Positions 32,311-42,607 of a stretch of DNA of 64,000 bases are shown here, one piece after another (position 1 is the first letter of the stretch; each line of letters opens with the position of its first letter). The notes beneath the pieces were generated by a model that saw only the letters and a list, made by a program, of their open reading frames with translations, did not search any database and was not told where the DNA came from. The translations under genes were made by a program, and so were the position numbers. Origin of the DNA: Marchantia polymorpha subsp. ruderalis (taxonomy: Eukaryota; Streptophyta; Marchantiopsida; Marchantiales; Marchantiaceae); assembly GCA_037833965.1 (NCBI GenBank), contig AP031357.1, forward strand, positions 16,450,001-16,514,000, read 5' to 3'.

Positions 32311-33873
32311 GAGATTTATGGATTTGTCGAAGAAGAGAACATGTACGATCTATGTCGGTCACTGAAGAACTCCAGTGACCCAGATAAGCGAACATGCTTA
32401 GTCCATGGAGCTAACTAACTGCATCAGAGAAGATTGAGCTTAGAGATGCAACTTTTCAAGTCATATAAAATCTCGAGATCACTATCGACCGTCTTCAAAA
32501 TGAAGCTGCTATTAAACACTCTGGCTTTGATTTGACGGAATGTTTTTCAAATGCTTATAAAAAAGACCTCGGGAAAGACTTCTTTGAAGAGACTGAACCT
32601 GTCTCGACCCTTCTCTGGATCCCATACTTCTGCACCTTATGCATGTCGTTGGCTTACAGAACGTTTACTCTCATCGTCCATTGTGCATCATCAAGGAAAG
32701 CAAGTTGACGGTAGATGAAGTGGTTGTCAATCAGTGAGTCAGGGGCCCGTCTCGGGATGTCTTGCTCTGTTTCTTCATCAGGTTACCATTAGTATCCGTC
32801 TGTCTTCACGTGTACCTCATAAAGATCAGATACTACAAAATTTTTGTTCTCTTCAATTCGGTGAATCGGAAAGGGTAACAATCTCCTTAACGTGTATCTC
32901 AAATTTACTAAGAACATACATCAAGAATCAACCAAGCAATTTCCGGCAGGAGTCAATCAAGTGCATTGTAGAGCATGCCAGGCACAATCTGGTTAAAGAC
33001 GGCAATTTGAGGAAAAAGGGAGAGCATTTTAGGGTCAAATGGAGGGTGAATCACATGAAAACAACAAAGTAATATATGAAAGTTCTAATATATGAAGCAG
33101 TCAACCATCAAATCACTCGATCTATAAAGTACACTTAACGTGTTACCTCAAAGTCGCTCCGACCTCACAACTAACCTTTCTGCTCCTGATAGGACTGCCA
33201 CAGGTTGGCTGTATCCTGACGCACCTATCCTCACGCCAAAGGTCAGAATGTGAAAAGGAAGTGGATTAGCAAGCAATGTAATAACATTTATCTTCATACT
33301 TCAATGCTGCAAACTTCAGAGGTGTCCGCACTGAAGGGGAGGGGCAAAGTTGAGCGACGATGTTTCCACTAGTTTGCAGCAACGATAGTAACTGAAAGTC
33401 CTTCACTTAAATAGCTCTCTTCCTTTCGTTCACGTCTTAGATGCCGCGATTTTGGATTAGATTTTTGGTCTATAATTACTGCACTGCTGTAAGAAAATCT
33501 TGGACTGTAATATGCCAATATCTGAACTACGTAATCGAGCACTGACGTGTAACAGATTAGTTGTGGAAGTTTGGTAAAAGTGGAAAATGCACACTAGTAA
33601 GAAGTTCTTGATGATCGAGGTAAGGATATGGAAATATTTCTTGATTCAGATTTTAACATATACATAAAGTCAAACATCATATGTATACTCTTAGTTTATC
33701 TAAATTGCATCAAAAATACATTCGGTTACAATTTACCATCACTCATGCACTTTATTGCCACATAATACTGAAGGTTATCATGTAGTGTATGTAATGATTT
33801 GTTAGGTTAACTTCAATTGAGTTAATTCTAGATTAGTGCCCATTGTGGCTAGTTGAAGAATATAGATGATGAT
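32311..33873. other. Region downstream of the glucanase-lectin gene
   Basis: Presumed 3' UTR and intergenic DNA. GTCACTG...CAGTGAC at about 32359-32380 is a perfect 7-bp stem-loop just after the stop codon. A plus-strand stretch near 32490-32680 (SGFDLTECFSNAYKKDLG) and a 112-codon frame at 32734-33072 are open but unrecognised. The LTR B3 start follows at 33874. Confidence 0.4.
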
Positions 33874-36800
33874 TGTGGTAACCCACTTTTGGTATTTATG
33901 CGGAATTTAAAACATTTTTGAAAAACTCTACCGGAGCAGCAGTGTAAATAGCGATCGGTACACAATAGAGTGAAACTGGATGATCTCGTAGAATCTCGTA
34001 GAATCCAGGAGTTGGGCGCAATGTTCGGAACAGGCGCCGCCATGAACGATGGACTCTGAAGGAGTTCCCCTTCGGCGCAAGGCTCATAATTCGCTTTTGG
34101 CGGTACGTCTTCAACGCTAGAAGAATCCCTCAGAATCTATGCAATTCCCAAACGCCTTGACTTGATTAGGGTCTCGTTGGAAAGAACTTGACGCGCTGGT
34201 TCTAACGAGCCCAAGAACGCCCGGAACGGATCAGGACTCAGGAAGTTGTGACGGTCGAAAGATACGAAGACTTTCGCCTATGCATAGGCGAGGGAAGTTC
34301 GCCTACGCATAGGCGAAATGAGTTTGACGTCGGTGGGAAGTCCACCGAGAATGCCGCCTACGCATAGGCGGGAGGACTTGCACCTACGCATAGGCGGACG
34401 GATTTTGCTTGCGCATAGGCACTTCGCCCTCGGCAGGAAATCCGTCTTCGGGGTTGGAACTTGTATGGCGCCTTCGGCGCCAGCGCATCACGGTTAGGTG
34501 AGGACCCAACGGAGTAGCAAATCCGTACGGATCGTACGGACGGAACGGACGAGTGCGCCTTCGGCTGATCGGGACTTCGGAGACAAGAGCGCCGACGGAG
34601 AGGCGAGGGAGATGGACAGACTGGACGGAGTCCGTTGACCGCAGTCAACGCCTTCGGCACAGCTGACTTCGGCGCTGCGCCTACGGCGGGGGACCCGCAC
34701 AGACGAGCGTCTTGCGTGCGGACGGTCATCGCCTACGCATAGGCGAGCACTTACACACAGGCGGATGGAGTTCGACGTCGGCGGAAACTCCGCCGGGAAT
34801 TCCGCCTACGGAGAAGGGAGTTCGGCTTTGGACCTGTGCGCGGACGAACGCCTTCGGCGGAGCGGGACCAGCCGAGTCGAAGTAAGGATGAGTGTAGCGC
34901 GTCGGCGAGAAATACGCCTTCGGCGCTGCGCGACCATGGCCGCGGCGTAGTACGCTGGCGGAGTTCAAATTGCCAATTCGAGCGTGTGAGTGAAGGCGCG
35001 TCAGCGGAGCGTGAAGCCGCGCGTGAGAGAGAAGGCCGTTATACCTCGGAGCCGGCGCAGCCATCAAGTGATTCGACTTTCACGACCGAGAGCCGACCAT
35101 GACACCCTGCGAGCGGACCGAGGACACCTCATTCTTGAATTTGCGATTTCAATTCCTTGTGCGAGCTGCGCGCGTCCACATCTAGCTGAGAGACGTTCTA
35201 GACACCACCACGCAGAGAGTTACACGGTGGCAGAGAGAGAATTGAGTGCGCGACATTTGGAATTGAGAGAGATTAGAGTTTGCAGAGGAAACAGAACCGC
35301 GAGCAAGAGGCTCGGGCATAGCAGAGAGAGAGGTGCGCAATCCAATATCAAGAACGCAATGTCGACATCGGTGAAGCTGCGGATGGTGCCACTCAAGCTC
35401 CCGCAGAATGGGTTGCGTGCTTTTCAGGACCGGCTGATTGCGAGGAAACCCGATTTCTTGCTGTGGGGATGGAATTACGTGTGTGGAGACATGGTGCGCG
35501 AATGGCTGAGCGAGGAACGGCAACCTACGCGCGGATTCCGTCCGCACGTAGATCGTTGGATTGTCCACGATTGGGGACAAGCAATGGGAAGGTGTGCAGG
35601 CGAGGACGGGTACCTCCTGTTCGACAGTGAGAGTGTCAAGGTGTCGAAGGCGGACGAAGCCTCCTTTGTGGAATTGTTCAAGTGGGAGAGGTCCTCCAAG
35701 AACGGGTACAGGACCCGGGACTACGAAGATCGTTTCCGCAGAACCGTAGCGATGGCACTGCTACAACTCTTGCAGCCGCACCGCACTACTTACATCACTT
35801 TGTGGCAAGTGTCATTCGTGGAGCTCGCATTGGCCGGAGCTCCAGTTCACCGGTCGCGTATCCTGCATAGGGTAATGCGACAGCATGCGTTTGAGGAGCG
35901 GGGAGGAACGCTCAATCACCTCTCCCCCTTCTTGATAAACTTTTATCGATCGATGGGCTGCTTAACCGCGGCCAAGCGTATTTGATTTCTGCCATTGACA
36001 GTCGACCATCCCGGGAGGTATGTGCGGGATAACGAAGTCGACACCGACGCGGAGGATTCTCCGACTTCCACTCCACCGGGTCAATAGGATGCGGGGAGGA
36101 TAGCAGCACGAGTGCCGCGGAAGCGGAGATGGAGAGAGGAATCGGAGAAGGAGCATCAGCAAGAATCAGCTGCTCTCACCCGGAAGCGCCCACTGCACGA
36201 GATCTGCAGCCGGCCGAAGCAGAAGGCGCGCAGGCTTTTGTTACCTGCCAGCAGCGCGGAAACGGCGACGATCGCCACAGAGAAGGGAAGTCCATCCCCG
36301 GAGAAGGATGGGATTGTGCGGACGGCCGAGGGATCAGCGGACCACCCTACGCCCTCGGCGGAGGTGAGACGACCTTCGGGTCAGGAGCAACAACGTGCAG
36401 CACGGATGAGTGTGCCGCCTACGCATAGGCGACTCCTTGTGGATAGGCGACCCCTTGCGGACGAAGACTTTCGCCTACGCATAGGCGGAGGAAGTTCGCC
36501 TACGCATAGGCAGGACTCACCCCCGGCGCAACGCAGGAAAGGGAAGGAGCCGGCGGAAGATCCGCCTTCGGTTCAAGGGCCTTCGGGCCAAGGCCCTTCG
36601 GCGGTGAGATCGCCGGGATATGCGCCTTCGGCGCCAGGATCTTCGGGTCACCGAGTTACGAATAGAAAGCCGGCGGGAGCCGCGCCTTCGGCGGGAAATC
36701 CGCCGGAAGGTGCGCCTTCGGCAGAAAGGCCTTCGGGTCAAGGGACATCGGGCGGGCCGCCTTCGGCGCTGCGTCCTCAGCGGAAGCGCCGCCGGGAATT

Positions 36801-37834
36801 GCGCCTACGCATAGGCCGGATGCATCCCTGGCGCAGGACCTAATGATGGAGCGGGACCTAACAGAGGAGCGGATTGACTGTCCGCAGGATGAAATTCGTG
36901 CGCGCGATGCACAATTACACTCCGCGCAGGTACATTCCGCACGACCGCCTTTGGCAGTAGATGCCGGTGGCGAGAAGGTTACAGTCGCAGCGGGACAAGC
37001 GGACGATGTGAATTCGGCACGACCGCATTCACCCACCGCCTTGGACATTTTAGCAGGGAGCAGCGAGGCTGCAGGAGCGCTAGCGGCGGCAGAACACGCA
37101 GACATCTCGTAGCCCCGCACAGGCCAGTTGCCGACGAATTCAATGGCGACCGAAATCCTCAGTTCGGAGGATGACGAAGAAGAAGGATCAACGGAATCAG
37201 TGTCGGGATCGGAATGCACCGAGGAGGAGGAGCAGGAAATGGTAGGCGCGCCGACGGCGGCGCTCTGTGAGCAGGTAGTATCTCTGTTGAGGTACCTGGA
37301 TCGCAAGGTAGAGATGTACGCGGACCCTCGCCAGCCTGGGTCCTATGTCAAGCTAGTGAGGAGGCGAACCCGCACTAAAGTCCACACCAGCAAGTTGTTG
37401 AGCCGAGTGGACCAAGAACTTAAGGATCTGCGGGAGAAGCATGCGTGCTTGTGGGGTCAGTACAACCTCAATAGGAAGTTGTACAAAGCCTTCGACAAGA
37501 CGAAGCACGAGAAGCTGGAAGAGTTCGCCAAGGAGAAGGCGAAGCTCGCATAGGAGCTGGATTCTGAGCAGGCTCAGAATTGAATTTTGTCAGAGGAGCT
37601 CGTGCGACAGACACGGTTGTTAGAGCAGTGTCAGCTCGCACAGCAGGCGGATGAGGAATTAATCCGCAAACTGCAATCAGAGTGCGGGGAATTGAGAGCG
37701 CAGCGTGCGGAGGCAGAGTAACAGTTGGTGGTAGTTGAAGACGATCGCCGGCGGGAGGCAGATCGCACAAAGGAAGAGTTGGTGAGGCGAGTCACCCAAT
37801 GTGTGAGGGGCTACGCCCACTGGGAAGTGGCTGT
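33874..37834 (+). mobile_element. B-family giant LTR, 5' part, copy B3
   Basis: It starts TGTGGTAACCCACTTTTGG in single-copy-looking DNA and runs through a leader and most of the U3 frame until the LTR of Gypsy G2 begins at 37835. In this copy most leader and coding hairpins are of the GCCTACGCATAGGCG type, where B1 and B2 have GCCTTCGGCG. The remaining B3 sequence would be expected beyond the far end of G2, but it is not seen in the window because G2 is itself joined to G3. Confidence 0.75.
35359..37834 (+). pseudogene. Decayed U3-encoded protein of LTR B3
   Basis: Starts at the family Met, MSTSVKLRM (35359; frame open from 34990). It keeps the N-terminal domain (WGWNYVCGDMVREWL, GRCAGEDGYLLFDS, NHLSPFLINFYRSMG), the basic segment (PRKRRW), a low-complexity segment with PSA and PSGQGPSA units, the LDILAGSSEAAGA block, VATEILSSEDDEE, LLRYLDRKVEMYADP, and part of the coiled coil, ending at the G2 insertion. 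Several breaks. It is a fossil of the same LTR-encoded family as the A3, A4 and A5 frames. Confidence 0.7.
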
Positions 37835-38099
37835 GTGAGCACAAAACTGTGCTCACATGTCTTTTTACCCTTATGAGAGTTAAAAGTTTGATTTAAGCTC
37901 TTGCAAAATTATGCTTGGGGTTTTTTGAAAGTTTCTGCAAGATTAGGAGTTGGTGTGATGGTTAGGGGGCAAGAGGTGCGGAAGGAGGCCTTCGGGGCAA
38001 GGTCTTTGGCGAAGTGCCTTCGGTGAAGTCCCTTCGGAGAAAGGCCTTCGGCGAAGGAGTGAAACTCTCATAACGTTTTCAATGTGTGACGCCTTGACT

Positions 38100-39245
38100 C
38101 AGTTAGGGTCTTGTTGGAAAGAGCTCGCGACGCTCGTTCCAACGAGACCAAGAACTCTTGAAACGGATAAGGCAGCACCGAGTTAGGAGCGGCGGAAGTT
38201 TCTGATATGGAAGACCTTCGGCGGCCTACGCGTAGGCGGGTTGCGCGTAAGCGGCCTGTGCATAGGCAAACGCCTTTGGCTGAAGGGTAAAATCGTGATA
38301 ACGTTTTCAATTCTTAACGGTTTGCGTTGGTTAGTGTCTCGTTGGAAAGAGCTCAACACGCTAGTTCTAACGAGCCCAAGAACGCTTGGAACGGATGAAG
38401 AGTTGAGAGTTATGACTATCGGAAGATACGTAGACGTTCGCCTTCGGCGAAAGGAGTTCGCCTCCGGCTGGAATTTCGCCTACGCGGAAGGGAGATCAAC
38501 TTTTGTCCTATGCGCGGACGGACGCCTTCGGAGGTTGCAGGCCTTCGGCGAAGCAGTAAAACCGACATAACATTTTCAATTCTTAACTGTTTGCGTTGGT
38601 TAGGGTCTCGTTGAAAAGAGCTTGACACGCTTGTTCTAACGAGCCCAAGAACGCTTGGAACGGATGAGGACTTAGGGAGTTATGACTATCGGAAGATACG
38701 TAGACGTTCGCCTTCGGCGGAAGGAGTTCGCCTCCGGCGGGAATTCTGCCTACGCGGAAGGGAGATCAACTTTTGTCCTATGCGCGGACGGACGCCTTCG
38801 GCGGTTGTAGGCCTTCGGCGAAGCAGTAAAACCGGCATATCTTTTTCAATTCTTAGCGGTTTGACTTGATTCGGGTCTCGTTGGAAAGAACTTGACGCGC
38901 TGGTTCCAACGAGACCAAGATCTCTTGAAACGGAATAGTCATCACTGAGTTATGAGCGTCAAAGGCGGCCTGCAAGTAGGCGGACGCCTGGGAGTAGGCG
39001 GCCTGCGGGTAGGCGGACGCCTGCGGATAGGCGGTCTGCAAGTAGGACGCGGACGCCTGCAAGTAGGCGGACGCCTGCGGATAGGCGGCCTGCGGGTAGG
39101 ACGTGGACGCCTGCGGATAGGCAAACGTCTTCGGCGGAAGAGTAAAACCGTCATAACTTTCTCAATTCTTATCGGTTTGACTTAGTTAGGGGCTCGTTGG
39201 AAAGAGCACAATACGCTTGTTCCAATGAGCCCAAGAAAGTTCCAA
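38100..39245 (+). repeat. Five-fold repeat of the LTR leader module
   Basis: The core GGGTCTCGTTGGAAAGAGCT through CGAGCCCAAGAACG..GGAACGGA recurs at about 38103, 38331, 38601, 38870 and 39186, at spacings of 228-316 bases. Each core is followed by GAGTTATGA and a block of small GC hairpins. Single copies of the same core occur in the leaders of all A and B LTRs (for example near 14100, 16610, 34200, 42000, and minus strand near 61930); two copies occur in LTR C1 (about 52030-52090, 52250-52300). Confidence 0.75.
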
Positions 39246-39715
39246 ACGAAGCAGGGATCCGTGAGTTATGGGCGTCGGGGTGAATGTTATAGATAGGCAA
39301 AGGTGCAGAAGAGTGTCTTCGGCGGGGGATGCCTTCGGCGGTGCGCGGAATACAATTTCGGACGGCGGATGTTGATGTGATCATAAATAAAGACTGTACA
39401 GGTGTGGCAGCGGCGGGGCATGAAGTTGCACATGGGAGCTAGGCCGTTGCACATCATCGCGGGAACGGCATTCACGCGGGCTGTGGGTGACTCGGCCCTT
39501 GAACGTTGGAGAGGAATTTTTGGCCTGGGGATAGAGATCGTGTGGTGTGTCATTGTGCGGTGACGCTGGTGGGATTGGTCGCTGGAATAGAGTGTGGATG
39601 TGAGTGATTTTCGTAGGGAAGTGGTGAGGATTAGGAGGGGAGTGTGGAGTGTTCGAGGTAGAAGGAAGCAACCTCTCGTGGGTGGAGAGTGGTATCGTGG
39701 AGTGAAATTAGATTG

Positions 39716-39842
39716 GGATCTGAGATTGAGGTGCGACATCTGTGAGTGGGATCTGAGATTGAAGTGAAATCTGTGAGTGGGATCCGAGATTGAAGTGAAA
39801 TCCGTGAGTGAGATCTGAGATTGAAGTGTAATCTGTGAGTGG
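39716..39842 (+). repeat. About 31-bp tandem repeat, four clear units
   Basis: Units of the form GGGATCTGAGATTGAAGTGA plus AATCTGTGAGT repeat at 31-33 bases and decay into weaker GAATCTGA-type units up to about 40030. It lies inside the G2 LTR. Confidence 0.7.
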
Positions 39843-40327
39843 GAGCTGAGATCAGAGTGGAAGACCTGAGAATGGGAGCTGAGAGTGAAGCGAAATCTGA
39901 GACTGAAATCTGACAGTCGGAATCTGAAATTGAAACTGAAAAGGGAGAGTTGAATTTGAGAGAGGAATCTGGTGGAGTCTGAAGGTGGAAGCTGAGAAAT
40001 CGACACTGAAATCTGAGTAGGAATTGGGAGTGGAATTCGGAGCTAGGATAGATCACAGCGGTTGTGGTATTGAGAAAGTCACCCAGAGTTGGGTTAGATC
40101 TTTAGGTAACAAAGAGCTTGTCTGCTGCTCTTGTGGAGATAGCAGACAACAAGTTGTTATTTTCAAGTTCTAGATAATTTGTCTATGAAAGAGCAAATGT
40201 TTATGATCTCATTGTCTTGAATACACTTTGACCACATGGTCGAAATCAGAGAAGTTAGATTATGGGAGCTCGAACCTCCACCTGGACTACAAACGCTGAA
40301 GGGTGGGGAGTTTAGGCTCACATAAAA

Positions 40328-40345
40328 TGGTGCGTCTGCCGAGAG
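40328..40345 (+). other. Primer binding site-like sequence of Gypsy G2
   Basis: TGGTGCGTCTGCCGAGAG, 5 bases after the LTR end GGCTCACA and just before gag. It begins with TGG, as expected for pairing with a tRNA 3' CCA end. I cannot name the tRNA with confidence. Confidence 0.5.
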
Positions 40346-42607
40346 CCTGATCTTGTAAATGCAGAATAAAAATAGGTCGCACAAACCAAACTTGGAGCCA
40401 GGACTAGAGAAACCTGTTCGCAGTAAGAAGAAACCTGAGAATAAGGAAATCGAGGAAGAAATTAAACTTGAGATATTTCTGAATGTGGACCCTGTTGATG
40501 AGTCTTTGTTAGAAGCTTTAGAGAAAACTAGCAACCTTGAGGAGAGTGGTCACTCTGCAAGCGTAGGTTGTCAAACGTCAGCAAAGATCTACTCGAGGAG
40601 AAAAGTGATTGTAGAACTTGACAGTGAGAAGTCGGTTGAGGAATCTGCCAGCATGGCTGACGATGGAGGGAGAGCAGGCCCTCCTCCTAGTCCTCCCATA
40701 GACCCACTCGTGAGGCCAAGAGGCCTTCCTATTCAGGTTCCACAGAATTTGGCAGCTGTGGTCATGCCACCCAATCTGCCTAAGTTCTATGGCACGAAGG
40801 ATGAGGATCCTTCAAGGCACATGGAAAGATATGTTGAGAGGCTAGCCAGCTCTCTGATTACAGATCCAGGGTATTGTTTGGTCTGGTTTCCTACTACCTT
40901 GGAAGGTGAGGCGGAAACCTCACCTTCCTGAAGGTCATTTTGGAGGATGGGATCAGATGCAAAGGGAGTTCTTGAATGAGTTTAGGCCTGAGGTGGGGCA
41001 GGGTACTGCATTGAGAGCTTTGGCATCATTAAAACAGGGAAGGGAAGAGGAAATCTCAGCTTACATTAGAAGATTTGATCTTGTCTATGCGCGTTTTGTG
41101 GGTACAATGCTCAATGACGATACGCTGAGACAATTTTTTATCCAAGGGTTTTTCAAAGTTGGGACCATCAGAGGTGTGTTAGAGAGAAGCCCTCAAACTC
41201 TTGCTGAGGCCAAGATGGCTGCCAGAGAGATAGAGAACATTGACAAGGACTATGATAGATTGTGGAGGAAGGAGGATGAATCCATTCCTCAATTCATCCC
41301 AATTCGTCCCAGAGCAATTGAAGGAGACTCAGGTAGGCATAAGGGTCAAGCTCCCCATTCTCTAATTGAGTCAATTTTGCAAACCAGAGAACCAACACCT
41401 GTTCTAGCATTGCCAGCCCCTACGGTGGACCCTAACCTGGCAGATGTAGAGAAAAGATTGAATGCCAGTCAGGCAGGTTTTTAGGAAACCATGATGAAAC
41501 AGATGCAGAGCATCACATATCAGATGGCTTTGATGATGAGGAGTCAACAGCCAGGGCCTCCTTGTGGTAACACACTTTTTGTTTTTTTTGCAGAATTTAA
41601 ACAATTTTAGAAAACTAGTACCGAAGCAGTGTTTGTAGTTAGAAAAGGGTACGTTAAATAGAGTGGATTGATGAGATCGTCACGAGGTCACGAAGAATCG
41701 CGTAGTCGGATGTGCCAACGCCAATGTCTTCGGCGCCTTCGGCAAAAGCTCCTTTTCTGAGGTGTCTCTACTCACGCGCTTCCAGCGTATAAGGACGCTA
41801 CGCTTCCGGCGCAGACACCTCAGGAGGAGGTTTTGCTAAAGACGTCAGAAGAAGGGCCCGGACCTCTGAAGGCTTCCGACCATGAGTGCGCCTTCGGCGA
41901 TGCGCCGCTAGCGCGGAAAGGGAAAACCTTCATAACGATCGGAATACACGGTAGATCCAGTTGGTTGAAGTTGCATTAGAAAGAGCTCGAGACGCTCGTT
42001 CTAACGAGCCCAAGAGCGTTGGAGATGGATCAGGGACGGAGAAGTTATGAGCGTCGGAAAACTCGTAGCCGGACATGCGCCGTTAGCGCTAGGGTTCATA
42101 GCCGGAAAGGACTCCCGTACGCCCTCGGCGATGCGCCTTCGGCGGAATCACGCGCTCATGGGAGGAAACCAACTCAAAGTCGGAAGCGCCTTTGGCGACT
42201 GCTCATGGAAGGAAAGCGCTGGTCGGATGTACGACTCCGACGTGGCGCTGATACGGGCCACGCTGATAGGCCGTATAGCCGGCTGCGTACGTTGTAACCA
42301 GTAAGAACGTTGGACGTTCTTGAATTCGGAGAAGAAAAGACTGCGCTCCAGTCTCATTCTCTCATTCTTGATTTTGCGATTTCCAGCTTCCAAGATTACG
42401 CGCAAGGGCGGAGAGACCTGCAGTGAGAGGAGAGAGTGCGGAGACGAGTGGCGCGAGGATCTTGACGGACCTTGGAGAGAATTGCGAGTAGCGAACTTGA
42501 GCGTGAGCGAAGAGAGAGTGAGCAGTCAGTGCTTGAGCGGCCGACGCGCAGTGGCGATTGTGAGAGAGCGAGCGAAAGAGAGAACGTTTGTGTGTGCAGG
42601 AAACGCA

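Larger units (their letters stand above)
37835..40322 (+). mobile_element. 5' LTR of Gypsy G2
   Basis: Begins TGTGAGCACAAAACTGTGCT and ends GGCTCACA, giving matching TGTGAGC/GCTCACA termini, and is followed 5 bases later by a PBS-like sequence and then gag. Length about 2.49 kb. The first 24 bases form a perfect 10-bp stem (TGTGAGCACA/TGTGCTCACA). It contains five spaced copies of the shared AACGAGCCCAAGAA module (about 38100-39240) with hairpin-rich spacers, and a 31-bp tandem repeat block. Unlike the A, B and C LTRs it has no long U3 frame. Confidence 0.75.
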
